Assembly (NCBI GenBank): GCA_018402455.1
Contig: JAGYIG010000006.1
Coordinates: 1 to 64,000 of the forward strand
From: Opitutaceae bacterium
Lineage (GTDB): Bacteria > Verrucomicrobiota > Verrucomicrobiia > Opitutales > Opitutaceae
DNA length: 64,000 nt
Direction: 5' to 3'
This document shows positions 1-9,491 of the stretch, piece after piece. How positions within the stretch are numbered: position 1 is the first letter of the stretch; every line of letters begins with the position of its first letter. A program made the position numbers and the translations under genes. Below the pieces are notes generated by a model. The model was not told where the DNA came from and searched no databases. It saw nothing but the letters and a program-made list of their open reading frames with translations.

Positions 1-1108
1 GCAGTCCCAACAGCCCCAGAGCACTCAGCAAAAAGGAGTTGGCCATCCGCCAGCCCGGATGAAACCAAAATTCAAATACCCCCGCCAGATTATCGCTCAC
101 GTATTCCGCACCGAACCGACTGGTTTGGTCTTCCTTCATCTCCCACAGCACGGGCGATTCCGATAACACCTTGTTGTGCAGGGCCACCGGCAACAGCAGC
201 ACCGGACTGGCAATGGCCGCTCCCGATAGCACGACTTTTCCCGCGCGCCACCAGCCCAGCAACACCACCAGGCCCCCCGAGACCACAAAGATCGCCGATT
301 CATAGCGGCACTGAGCCAGCAGGACGACCGTCAGAATGAAGGCGCTCAGACTGCCTTCATCCGGCTGGCGGAGGTAGCGGGCCCCGATCAACACCGCGGT
401 CAGGAGCATCACCACGTTGATGATTTCCATCCCGGAGCCGGTGGCGTTCTGGCCAAACAACGGCAGGGTGCCCAGCAGGGTCATGGCCACCATGCCTCCG
501 CGCCAGCCATGCCACTGCCGACCCAACCCATACGCCAGCCCTAACGCCACCGGCATCAGCAACACATTGAGCACATAAGCATTGATCACCCGGTACCCGG
601 TCAGGTCGTGGCAGAGCGAAACCAGAAACGGAAAAAAATAAGGTCGCTTGTCCAGATAGTTGTCGGTCGAGACAAACGTCCCCAACAGCTCGTAGCCCCG
701 CACCATCGTGGCCACCTCGCGAAAATGATGCATGTTGTAGGCCGTCGATTGGAGGACATACTCATCGTAGAGCACCTTGCTGCGCAGCGTCTCCATCCCC
801 AGCAACGAAGCCATCATCACGGCCATCACGGCCACCACCGCGATGATCTCGCGGGACGGCCACCCCCGCGCCGAGCCCTCGATCCGCCCCGGGGCCGCCG
901 ACCGCCCCCAGCACCAGCGGCCCACCCCCACGACCCACGCGAGCACGGTCACCGCCATGAAGTGATAACCCCAGTGTTTGATCAGGTGTTCCGCGGTGCC
1001 CACCTCGATCCCCCCAAAGCCGAGGTAGACGGACACCACTCCCACCAACCCGATCACCATCAGCCGCACCTCGGCCCGGGACCAAACCTTTTCAACCCAT
1101 GCGCTCAT
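1..1108 (-). CDS. Polytopic membrane protein, GT-C/ArnT-like glycosyltransferase family (partial, C-terminus outside window)
   Basis: Minus-strand reading from ATG at 1106-1108 (MSAWVEKVWSRAEVRLMVIGLVGVVSVYLGF...) stays open to the window edge; contains DEYVLQSTAYNMH, DKRPYFFPFLVSLCHDLTGYR and LPLFGQNATGSGMEIINVVML, all mirrored in the neighbouring 1121-2986 protein. Confidence 0.7.
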   Translation of the reverse strand, partial: MSAWVEKVWSRAEVRLMVIGLVGVVSVYLGFGGIEVGTAEHLIKHWGYHFMAVTVLAWVVGVGRWCWGRSAAPGRIEGSARGWPSREIIAVVAVMAVMMASLLGMETLRSKVLYDEYVLQSTAYNMHHFREVATMVRGYELLGTFVSTDNYLDKRPYFFPFLVSLCHDLTGYRVINAYVLNVLLMPVALGLAYGLGRQWHGWRGGMVAMTLLGTLPLFGQNATGSGMEIINVVMLLTAVLIGARYLRQPDEGSLSAFILTVVLLAQCRYESAIFVVSGGLVVLLGWWRAGKVVLSGAAIASPVLLLPVALHNKVLSESPVLWEMKEDQTSRFGAEYVSDNLAGVFEFWFHPGWRMANSFLLSALGLLGL

Positions 1109-1120
1109 CCCCTTCACGGC

Positions 1121-2986
1121 TCAGGGGAGCAATTTGATGAAGTTCTCCATGTAGGCCTCCCGGGCCGCCGCGATTTCCTCCGGCGTCATTTCGGCAAACG
1201 TCGATCGCTCCTCGACCGAGATCACGGAGTCGCCGTCGGCGATGGCCACGATCCGACTGATCCGACTCAGCGTGAAGGGCGTGAACCGGCGCTCCCACAC
1301 CGGTTCCAGCGTGTAAATCGAACCCACGTCATACTCCGGGGGCAGCTGCACTTCCCCCGTGGCGGCGTCGATTTGGTAGCGCTGGAAGACATACATCTCG
1401 CCAAACGTCCGGTTGCGCCAGTTGAAGCGCATGACGTCCGGGTCGTCGACCGCCCGCTTCACCGGCGTGCTGGAGACTTGATGGATGATCCATTCAATCG
1501 AATTCGGGTCGATCACGAGGTAGTCCTTCTCCGGGTGAGCCGCCATGAACTCCCGCCGCCAAGCCGTTTCCCGCGCCACGTAATAGTCGAGCGAGTAGTC
1601 ATGACGGGCCATCGATGGAAGCGAATAGGCGAAGAAGCCGCAGCCAATGAGTCCCGCGAGTCCCCACCATTTGCGGGTCTGGCCCGGCAGTTCCTTGGCC
1701 ACCACAATTACCGCCAACACCATATAGAGATTCAGAGGCAGACTCAGGCGGCGAATGACGGGATCATCGAACCGTCCCCAAAAGTAGAGCATCATCAGCG
1801 CCGTGTGGGCCAAAAATCCCAAACTGATCGCGGCCCAGGCCATCTCGATGGGGCGAGCGTCTTTGAGCCGTCCCAGCGTTTTGACCATCAGGAGGATGCC
1901 AAAGGGGACCGCGATCACCCCGAGCCCGGCCAGGATCAGCGAGTTGGATTGCGCCCCCGAGGTATCAAAAAAGAACGCCAGCGCATGGGCGATGTTATCG
2001 GGCACGTAGCGCAGCGCAAAGGGCGTATCGAAGTCGCCCAGGCTCGCCATTTCCCAGGAAGATTCCCGCACCGTGAACACCTTGTTGTGCAGCGCATAGG
2101 GAATCAGCATCAGCGGGCTCAGCGCCGCGAACCAGCCCAGCACCGGGCGCGCGGCGCGGAACCAGCCCCAGAGGATCAACCCGGCGACCGGGACCACAAA
2201 CAGGACCGATTCATAGCGGGTCAGGGCCAGTAGGACGGTCGTGACCACCAACGCATCGACCGAGGTCCGATCCCGCCGCTCGGCGAAGCGGACCGCCGTC
2301 AAAAATACCGCCATGATCATGACCAGATTCAGCACCTCAAACCCGCCACCCGTAGCGTTCTGCGCTAGGAGCGGGAGCGTCGTCAGCAAAGCCACCGCAC
2401 ATCCTCCCGCGGCGCGACCCGCCAAGCGGGTGCCGGCCCGATATACCAGGATCAAGAGCACCAGCGTCAGTCCGGCATTGAGCACCCAGCCGTTCTCCGG
2501 GCGATAACCGGACAGGTCGTGCAATAGGGAGACGAGAAAGGGTTGCAGCAGCGGGCGTTTGTCCAGTTGCCCCCCCAGCAGCTCAAACGCGCCCTGAATG
2601 TCGTGACCCCGCATCGGCACGATCGCGATCTTTTCGAAATGCATGCTCATCGCCGTGCCGGCCAGCATCGCCTCATCCATCAGGATTTTGAAACCGAAGG
2701 GCTCATGCACCAACAGCAACACCCAGCAGAGTCCGATCAATGCCACCACCCCCGGTTGCTCCCGACAGGCCTGAGGCCATCGGGAGACCTCTCCGCGCAG
2801 GGAGCGCCACCACGTCCAAGCCGCCACCGCAAACAGCACCAACATCATCCAATACCCACCATAGGTGATGATGTTCAATGCCCGCTCCGGCGAGATCAGG
2901 ACGAAGCCGATCAACACCGCCGCCACCGCACTGCCCAAAAAAGCGAAGATACGACGATCACGAAACGAAGAAGCCAAATCGATCAT
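1121..2986 (-). CDS. Polytopic membrane protein, GT-C/ArnT-like glycosyltransferase family
   Basis: ORF 1121..3034; more likely start MIDLASSFRDRR at 2986. Many TM segments; DEAMLAGTAMSMH, DKRPLLQPFLVSLLHDLSGYR and LPLLAQNATGGGFEVLNLVMI parallel the adjacent gene. Confidence 0.75.
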   Translation of the reverse strand: MIDLASSFRDRRIFAFLGSAVAAVLIGFVLISPERALNIITYGGYWMMLVLFAVAAWTWWRSLRGEVSRWPQACREQPGVVALIGLCWVLLLVHEPFGFKILMDEAMLAGTAMSMHFEKIAIVPMRGHDIQGAFELLGGQLDKRPLLQPFLVSLLHDLSGYRPENGWVLNAGLTLVLLILVYRAGTRLAGRAAGGCAVALLTTLPLLAQNATGGGFEVLNLVMIMAVFLTAVRFAERRDRTSVDALVVTTVLLALTRYESVLFVVPVAGLILWGWFRAARPVLGWFAALSPLMLIPYALHNKVFTVRESSWEMASLGDFDTPFALRYVPDNIAHALAFFFDTSGAQSNSLILAGLGVIAVPFGILLMVKTLGRLKDARPIEMAWAAISLGFLAHTALMMLYFWGRFDDPVIRRLSLPLNLYMVLAVIVVAKELPGQTRKWWGLAGLIGCGFFAYSLPSMARHDYSLDYYVARETAWRREFMAAHPEKDYLVIDPNSIEWIIHQVSSTPVKRAVDDPDVMRFNWRNRTFGEMYVFQRYQIDAATGEVQLPPEYDVGSIYTLEPVWERRFTPFTLSRISRIVAIADGDSVISVEERSTFAEMTPEEIAAAREAYMENFIKLLP

Positions 2987-3076
2987 AGGGAATATTGCGG
3001 CACCTTGGCCGCTTGCGGTTGAAAACGAAAGCACGCTTTCCCGGCCAAATCAGGCGGCCACCGCCTCGCCTGACGT

Positions 3077-3106
3077 CAAAAAAAACCGCCTCCCGAAAGA
3101 GGCGGT
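3077..3106 (-). terminator. Rho-independent terminator of the pilin-like gene
   Basis: ACCGCCTC-ccgaaa-GAGGCGGT perfect 8-bp stem, with an A-run on its left (a U-run in the minus-strand transcript), just past the pilin stop. Confidence 0.75.
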
Positions 3107-3132
3107 CTGAAAAACTATCCGAAGGTTAAACC

Positions 3133-3486
3133 TTAGGGAGCGTAAGTGAGGGTACGCACGCCGGCGATGCTGGCGATGGTGATGGTGACACCTTGCGTGT
3201 AGTTCGTCGGGTAGGTTTCGCTGGCGACCGTGTTGACGGCCTTCACGTAGTTGGCCGCACCAACGAGGTTGGTGGAAGCAACGGTGGAGACGCCATTCTC
3301 GAGGAAGTATTGGTCAGCCGCCGCAGAGAGCTGGCGGGCGTTGTTCAACACAGCCTTGTCTTGGGAGGATTGACGGACCTTTTGGAAGGCCGGGATGGCC
3401 ATGGCAGCGAGGAGGCCGATGATGACGACCACGATCATGATTTCGACGAGCGTAAAGCCCTTGGAGGAGGATTTCTTAGCGTTCAT
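3133..3486 (-). CDS. Type II/IV prepilin-like protein with N-terminal methylation motif
   Basis: MNAKKSSSKGFTLVEIMIVVVIIGLLAAMAIPAFQKVRQSSQDKAVLNNARQLSAAADQYFLENG: canonical G-FTLVE class III prepilin signal. ORF track extends to 3558 but the Met at 3486 is the sensible start. Confidence 0.9.
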   Translation of the reverse strand: MNAKKSSSKGFTLVEIMIVVVIIGLLAAMAIPAFQKVRQSSQDKAVLNNARQLSAAADQYFLENGVSTVASTNLVGAANYVKAVNTVASETYPTNYTQGVTITIASIAGVRTLTYAP

Positions 3487-3742
3487 TTGAACTTTAATTT
3501 TATTATTATGATATGAGCCCACGAGGGGCGGAAGCTTCGACGACACCTTAAATGCCATTTAATTTCAAGATCATTCCCGTGGGTAGAACTACGCCCTTAA
3601 AGGTGAGGGGTTGTTTTCTTACTGGTTTTTTACACCAATTCTGCCCCCCTATCGCAAAAATTGGGCATAATCTTCACCGGGGACCGAAATGGACTCAATT
3701 TGGTCTAGCCATCCCGTCATCCTTCTTTCGCATTAGACCGCA

Positions 3743-4852
3743 ATGAGGTCGCCCTTCGCTCTCACCCTCCTCCTTCTAGCCTCGGCGGTTACGGCATTCG
3801 CGACCGAAACTGAGGTAGCCCCCGCCCCCCCCGATCTCCTAAGATTTCAAAACGGTGACCGCTTGATCGGAAGACTCATCCGTCAGGACGATGAGGTTGT
3901 TGTCTTCTCCTCGGATACGCTGGGCGAGATCATCCTGCCCCAATCCGGGGTCACCGTGATTATGGGTAACGACCCCAAGGGAGTCCCCATCGAAGCGCTC
4001 GTCGGCATCGCCCCCATTTCCCAAAACACTCGCTCTGCCCCGTCAGCCGAGCCCAAAGCGACCCCTCCTGCCGCGCCGGTGGCCCCGCCCGGAGCCGATC
4101 AGGAACAGACTGTCGCCAAGATCGCTGAGAAGGTGGACGCTGCTCCTGCCGATGAGAACTGGGACGGTAAATTGGAATTCGGGCTCCGGCAGCAGCAGGG
4201 GCGGCGTAACGTCTTTGCCGTCGATATTCGAGGCTCGGCCGACCGCACCATCGGCGAAAACGAACTGCGGGCCAAAGCCCGCCTGCTCTACGGGGAGCAA
4301 GATGGCGAAGTGAATAATGATCGCTACGATGCCAGCCTCCAGTGGCGCCGCGAAATCGGCGCCCGCACGTTTGCCCAGTCCCTGTCTTCTTATTTTCAGG
4401 ATGACCTGAAGGACATTAACCGCAACTTGGAGCAAAATTTCGGCGCCGGGGTCCGGCTCATCGACAGCAAAGCCCACGTGGTGAACCTGGGCGCCGGGCT
4501 CACCGGTCAATACCGCGAAGCAGACTTGGCGGAATCCGGTTTCTTTACCTTGCTTGAGCTCTTTCAGGACTACACTTACCGGTTCAGCAAACGCGTCACT
4601 TTCCGCCAGAATGCGCAGGCTCAATACTCCCCGGAAGGCGGCACCCGATTTTTATCCGTGGCGAATCAACCCTCCGGCACCTCGGAGGAAGCCGACAACT
4701 ATAAGGTACGATTCAATACGGTGCTCCAGGGCAACCTCACGCGTAAGGTATCCATGAACCTGCGTTTTGAATTCGAATACGATAACACCGTGAGCCCTCG
4801 GACCGCCCGGACCGACCAACGGATCATCAGCTCCATCGGCTACGCCTTCTGA
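3743..4852 (+). CDS. DUF481-family (YdiY-like) outer-membrane protein
   Basis: Signal peptide MRSPFALTLLLLASAVTAFA; C-terminal beta-rich part (RAKARLLYGEQDGEVNNDRYDASLQWRREIG...) ends in an aromatic residue (GYAF), as expected for DUF481. Confidence 0.75.
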   Translation: MRSPFALTLLLLASAVTAFATETEVAPAPPDLLRFQNGDRLIGRLIRQDDEVVVFSSDTLGEIILPQSGVTVIMGNDPKGVPIEALVGIAPISQNTRSAPSAEPKATPPAAPVAPPGADQEQTVAKIAEKVDAAPADENWDGKLEFGLRQQQGRRNVFAVDIRGSADRTIGENELRAKARLLYGEQDGEVNNDRYDASLQWRREIGARTFAQSLSSYFQDDLKDINRNLEQNFGAGVRLIDSKAHVVNLGAGLTGQYREADLAESGFFTLLELFQDYTYRFSKRVTFRQNAQAQYSPEGGTRFLSVANQPSGTSEEADNYKVRFNTVLQGNLTRKVSMNLRFEFEYDNTVSPRTARTDQRIISSIGYAF

Positions 4853-4885
4853 GCATCGCTGCCGCCCGGCCGGATCGGAAGCGCC

Positions 4886-5305
4886 CTAGGAATTGATCGG
4901 AGCCCCTTGCTGGGGACGGTTCACCACCATGCTCGCGACGTCGAGTTCCTCGGCATCACCCCACAGTTTTTCCAACTGATAGGTTTCGCGTTGTTCGGGC
5001 AGAAACAGATGGACCATCACCTGATAGGCATCGAAGACGATCCAGCCGCTGTCCTCGCCAAAGTCCACCCCTGCAATCGGTGCCCCCGCCGCGTCCAACA
5101 CTTTCTCAAGTTCAACGCGCAGGGCCCGCAGGTGAGGCCCCGCCATGCCCGTGCCCATAATCAGGTAATCGGTGATGGAGGACTGTTCCGTGACCTTCAT
5201 CACCCGCAGGTTTTCGGCTTTGCGGCCGTCCAATGCTTGGACGAGAGCAGCAATAATTGCCGGAGTTTGGGGCGGGGAGGCGGAAATTTGATCAGAATCA
5301 GACAT
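4886..5305 (-). CDS. rsfS: Ribosomal silencing factor RsfS (YbeB/Iojap)
   Basis: ALDGRKAENLRVMKVTEQSSITDYLIMGTGMAGPHLRAL...GVDFGEDSGWIVFDAYQVMVHLFLPEQRETYQLEKLW; next to nadD. MSDSDQ start chosen at 5305. Confidence 0.92.
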   Translation of the reverse strand: MSDSDQISASPPQTPAIIAALVQALDGRKAENLRVMKVTEQSSITDYLIMGTGMAGPHLRALRVELEKVLDAAGAPIAGVDFGEDSGWIVFDAYQVMVHLFLPEQRETYQLEKLWGDAEELDVASMVVNRPQQGAPINS

Positions 5306-5312
5306 GGGTGTT

Positions 5313-5891
5313 TCAGGTATACAGGCCATGTTCTCTAAGATACACAATCGCCTTGTGCGGCATGAAGTAATCCAGGGAGAGCCCCTGCTTGATCCGGTCC
5401 CGCAACTCGGTGGAGCTGATCTCGATCAAATGCCCGTCGCAGCGGTGCAACCGCAGCCCCGGAATCTCGGGGTGGGCCTTGGCCGGGTGACCCGGACGTT
5501 CGAGGTAGATGAACGGGACTAAATTCGCCAGCTCCTCAATCCGGTGCCACCGGTCCAACTTCGGCAACTGGTCGCCCCCGATGATCCAATACAATTCATC
5601 CTCCGGAAAGCTTTCCCGAAAGTGTCGCACCGTGTCCACCGTGTAGCTTGTGCCCCCTTGGCGGATTTCAAAGTCCGAGACTTCCAGGCGCTTATCCCAA
5701 CCGGATGCCTGGCGCAGCATCGCCACCCGGTGCTCCCCGGAGGCGCTCACTTCGTAGTCTTTGAGCGGGGCTTGGGCAGCCGGAATCAGGATCAATCGGT
5801 CGAGACCATATTGTTCCATTGCATCCTGCGCCGCGATCAAATGACCGAAATGCACGGGATCGAAGCTGCCGCCCATGAGACCTGTTTTCAC
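5313..5891 (-). CDS. nadD: Nicotinate-nucleotide adenylyltransferase
   Basis: KTGLMGGSFDPVHFGHLIAAQDAMEQYGLDRLILIPA...ISSTELRDRIKQGLSLDYFMPHKAIVYLREHGLY. GTG start inferred at 5889-5891; the ATG-based ORF extends to 5993 and approaches the tRNA. Confidence 0.92.
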   Translation of the reverse strand: MKTGLMGGSFDPVHFGHLIAAQDAMEQYGLDRLILIPAAQAPLKDYEVSASGEHRVAMLRQASGWDKRLEVSDFEIRQGGTSYTVDTVRHFRESFPEDELYWIIGGDQLPKLDRWHRIEELANLVPFIYLERPGHPAKAHPEIPGLRLHRCDGHLIEISSTELRDRIKQGLSLDYFMPHKAIVYLREHGLYT

Positions 5892-5994
5892 GGGCCGTTC
5901 CTGAGTGTCCGCTCCCCCGGCGGCAAGGACCGTTTTTATCCCGACATCCCAACATTGACGCCCCGCAGCGAGTCGGTGAACGTCACCGCGCATC

Positions 5995-6080
5995 GCCCTG
6001 GTGGTGGAATGGTAGACACCGGAGACTTAAAATCTCCTGCTCGAAAGAGCGTGCCGGTTCGAATCCGGCCCAGGGCACCA
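5995..6080 (+). tRNA. tRNA-Leu(UAA)
   Basis: GCCCTGG acceptor 5' arm pairs with CCAGGGC; anticodon stem-loop GGAGA-CTTAAAA-TCTCC gives anticodon TAA; long variable arm; T-arm CCGGTTCGAATCCGG; encoded CCA. Confidence 0.95.
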
Positions 6081-6168
6081 CGCCTGAGTTGCCTGCGGTA
6101 TTGTCCGACCCGCGCTTTCCCGCCAAGGTCCCTTTCCCGCTCCCGGCCCTCCACCCTTCCGCTCGCCC

Positions 6169-7197
6169 ATGATTTACCAACAGCTCGGTCGTTCCGGCCT
6201 GCTCGTCTCCCGCACCTGTCTCGGCACCATGACTTTCGGCAACCAGGCCTGGGGTTGCGATGCGGATGAATGCCGCCAACTCACCAACGCCTTCATCGAA
6301 GGCGGGGGCAATTTCATCGATACCGCCGACCTCTACGCCAACACGGCCTCCGAATCGATTCTCGGCACCCTCCTGCAGGACCACGATCGCGATGCTCTGG
6401 TCATCGCCACCAAGGGTTGGTTTCCCCAGGCCAACCATGCCAATGCCCGCGGGTTGTCCCGGCGCCATATCATCACCGCCTGTGAGGCCTCGCTGAAACG
6501 ACTGAAAATCGACACCATCGACCTCTACCAGTTTCACGGCCCCGACCCCTACACCCCGCTCGATGAATCCCTCGGCGCCATGGCCGATCTCATCCGTTCC
6601 GGCAAGGTCCGTTACGCCGGGCTATCCAACTTCCATGGCTGGCAGGTGGTGCAGGCCAACGAAGCCGCCAAGCGCGCGGGCATCACGTCCCTCATTTCCG
6701 GCCAATACATGTATAACTTGCTGCGGCGCGATATCGAACGCGACATCGTGCCCGCCTGCCAGTCCGAGGGCCTCGGCGTGATCTGCTGGAGCCCGCTCGC
6801 CAGCGGTTTTCTCTCCGGCAAATACCGGGGCAGGGAAGCCCCGCCGCCCGGCTCACGCTTCGATCAAATGGGCAAGGTTCTCCTCCCCCGCTTCTGGAAC
6901 GAACACACCATCGCCTTGGTGGAACGGATGGCGGCCATGGCGAAAGAACTGAACGAACACCTCGTGGCGGTCGCCCTCGCGTGGTGTCTGGCCCAACCGG
7001 GGATCACCTCGGTCATCGCTGGAGCCAGCAAACTCCACCACCTGGAACCCCAATTGCGGGCGGCCGAACTCAACTTGCCGGAAGCCATGTTGGCCGAGCT
7101 CAACCAGGCGTTTCCGTGTGATCGGGGCTACCCCGATGATTGGTTCCAAGTGGCGGGGGCGAACACGTTTCCCCCCGAGTATATTCGCCAGGCCTGA
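6169..7197 (+). CDS. Aldo/keto reductase
   Basis: MIYQQLGRSGLLVSRTCLGTMTFGNQAWG...FIDTADLYA...ATKGW...IDLYQFHGPD...ICWSPLASGFLSGKYRG: AKR family motifs. Confidence 0.9.
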   Translation: MIYQQLGRSGLLVSRTCLGTMTFGNQAWGCDADECRQLTNAFIEGGGNFIDTADLYANTASESILGTLLQDHDRDALVIATKGWFPQANHANARGLSRRHIITACEASLKRLKIDTIDLYQFHGPDPYTPLDESLGAMADLIRSGKVRYAGLSNFHGWQVVQANEAAKRAGITSLISGQYMYNLLRRDIERDIVPACQSEGLGVICWSPLASGFLSGKYRGREAPPPGSRFDQMGKVLLPRFWNEHTIALVERMAAMAKELNEHLVAVALAWCLAQPGITSVIAGASKLHHLEPQLRAAELNLPEAMLAELNQAFPCDRGYPDDWFQVAGANTFPPEYIRQA

Positions 7198-7301
7198 ACG
7201 GACCCTGCCCTCCCGGTGATCTTGGGATACCTGCTCTCCTGCAGTTCCCTCTTGGCTGGCGCCCCGGACTGTCCTCTCGTTGCCGTCCTTCCCGTTCAGC
7301 C

Positions 7302-7484
7302 ATGAGCCACGAATCCCCCGGCCCGGCCCTCACCACCCCGCCCCAACACCTCGACTACAGCCTGACCGGGGCCAACGCGACGTTCGCCGTGGAGCGGGGG
7401 CTGGCGGAAGCGGATTGGTATCAATGCCCCGTGCCGCGGGCCACCATGCGCCAGTTGCTGGAACGGCCCGTCTCCACGTCGTGA
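7302..7484 (+). pseudogene. N-terminal remnant, possibly of a fatty-acid desaturase
   Basis: MSHESPGPALTTPPQHLDYSLTGANATFAVERGLAEADWYQCPVPRATMRQLLERPVSTS*: resembles an N-terminus only; stops immediately before the NqrF-like remnant. Confidence 0.4.
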
Positions 7485-8298
7485 GCAACACCATAGGTGT
7501 GGCGACCTTCACCCAGGAACTGGTGCTGGAGCCGACCTCCGCCGATTCCGCCATCGACTTCACCCCCGGCGACTACCTGCAAATCGACATCCCGAGTTAC
7601 GCCGAGATCCGATTCCGGGACTTCGATATTCCCGCGCCGTTTGCGGCCGTCTGGGAGCGACAACACGTTTTCGATCTGGTGGCCCGCAACCCCGCGACGG
7701 GCCGCCGCAACAACTATTCGCTCGCCAGCAATCCGCAGACCGAAAACGTGCTGCGGTTCAATGTGCGCGTCGCCACGCCGCCGCCCGGTCAGGACTGCCC
7801 CCCCGGCGTGGGCTCCAGCTACGTGTTCAGCCTGAAACCAAGCGACGAGGTCACCGCGATCGGGCCCTTCGGTGGCTTCCACGCCAAACCCACCCAACGC
7901 GAGATGGTCACATCGGCGGCGGGGCGGGCATGGCCCCGCTGCGGTCTCACTTGTCCCACCTGTTTGATACCCAGCGGACCGCTCGACGCGTCAGCTTTTG
8001 GTATGGGGCTCGATCCCGGCAGGAGATTTTTTACGCGGACGTCTTTACCCGCATGGCCGCCGACCATGCCAATTTTTCCTTTCACCTCGCCCTGTCCGAT
8101 CCGTTACCCGGGGAGCCTGGGACCGGGTTCACCGGGTTCATCCACGAAGTGGTTGCGCGGGAGTATCTGCAGTCGCACCCGAATCCCCGCAGCGTGGAAT
8201 ACTAACTGTGCGGGCCGCCCATGATGATCAAAGCCTGCACCCGGATGCTGTCCGAGCTGGGGGTGCCAGAGGCCCAAATTGCCTACGACGAATTTTGA
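7485..8298 (+). pseudogene. NqrF C-terminal (FAD/NADH domain) remnant, frameshifted
   Basis: VSNTIGVATFTQELVLE...GDYLQIDIPSYAEIRFRDFDIP...NPQTENVLRFNVRVATPPPGQDCPPGVGSSYVFSLKPSDEVTAIGPFGGFHAKPTQREMV, then a 1-nt frame change into IGGGAGMAPLRSHLSHLFDTQRTARRVSFWYGARSRQEIFY...TGFIHEVVAREYL...EY*LCGPPMMIKACTRMLSELGVPEAQIAYDEF*. Ferredoxin domain missing; in-frame TAA where NqrF has EYYLCGPPMM. Confidence 0.8.
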
Positions 8299-8388
8299 GG
8301 CCGGCGCTCCCGCCCGCCCGACGATTCCGCCACGAGCCATTGACGGGGCCCGCCGGTTCGTGGTTTATCACCCCCCTTCCCTCGTCCT

Positions 8389-9252
8389 ATGCCTGCTCCT
8401 GCAACTCCCCATCTCATCGCGCTTCTCCACGGCCCGGACCAAAGAGGTCTGGTGTCAAAGGTCGCGGGTTGGATCTTCGACCACGCCGGTAACATCATCC
8501 ACGCTGATCAACATCGCGACCAGGAGGAGGGCGTGTTTTTTCAACGGGTCGAATGGGACCACGAGGGTGAGTTGGCGCCCGCCGCCGTGGCGCAAGCGTT
8601 TCATGGTTTTGCTGAATCGATTGGGATGCGTTCGATCGTGGCCGTGTCGGGCCAACGGCCTCGCATCGCTTTGTTCGTCTCCAAATTCGACCACTGCTAC
8701 CATGACCTGATTCTGCGTTGGAAGGCGGGTGAGCTGAATGGTGAGATCAGCCTCATTGTTTCCAATCATGAGGACCTGCGGGCCGCTTCCGAAAGCTACG
8801 GGGTGCCCTTTCACCACATCCCGGTCACCCGAGACGCCAAGCCGGCGGCCGAGGCGGCGCAACTCGATCTGCTGCGCGAGCACCACATCGAACTCGTGGT
8901 GTTGGCCCGTTACATGCAGGTGCTCTCCGCGGACTTCCTGGCGCAATTTGGCCGCCCGGTCATCAACATCCACCACTCCTTCCTGCCCGCCTTTGTGGGC
9001 GCCCGCCCCTACCACCAAGCCTACCACCGAGGCGTCAAGGTCATCGGCGCCACCGCCCACTACGTCACCGCCGACCTCGATCAAGGTCCCATCATTCACC
9101 AGGGCGTGGCCAGCGTCACGCACCGCCACAGCATCAGCGACCTCATTCAAAAGGGCCGCGACCTGGAAAAAATGACCCTCTCCCAAGCCGTCCGCTGGCA
9201 GCTGGAAAACCGGGTCTTGGTCTACGGCAACAAAACGGTCGTTTTCGACTGA
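8389..9252 (+). CDS. purU: Formyltetrahydrofolate deformylase
   Basis: HLIALLHGPDQRGLVSKVAGWIFDHAGNIIHADQHRDQEEGVFFQRVEWD...INIHHSFLPAFVGARPYHQAYHRGVKVIGATAHYVTADLDQGPIIHQ: ACT domain plus formyl-transferase fold. Confidence 0.95.
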   Translation: MPAPATPHLIALLHGPDQRGLVSKVAGWIFDHAGNIIHADQHRDQEEGVFFQRVEWDHEGELAPAAVAQAFHGFAESIGMRSIVAVSGQRPRIALFVSKFDHCYHDLILRWKAGELNGEISLIVSNHEDLRAASESYGVPFHHIPVTRDAKPAAEAAQLDLLREHHIELVVLARYMQVLSADFLAQFGRPVINIHHSFLPAFVGARPYHQAYHRGVKVIGATAHYVTADLDQGPIIHQGVASVTHRHSISDLIQKGRDLEKMTLSQAVRWQLENRVLVYGNKTVVFD

Positions 9253-9491
9253 GACCACGTGGTGCCGTGCTTCAGCCGGCATGCCGAAACGCCGACCAAA
9301 GCCCGGCGCTGCGTTGCGCGGCAACCCTCACGAAGCCCACGGAGTCATGTCGTCACATGGTCCATGAGGTCCGCGAAGACGTAGTGAATTTTTTACGACG
9401 TGACCTCTTTTCGGGTGCGCAGAAACAACGGCCACCCACGGTCCCCGCCACCGCATCGAGCAAGAGAACGAGATGGCAGGACGAAGACGGA

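Noticed and set aside
608-2233. 541-aa plus-strand ORF antisense to the two membrane glycosyltransferase genes
   Set aside because: His/Arg/Pro-rich translation without signatures; opposite strand encodes coherent TM proteins.
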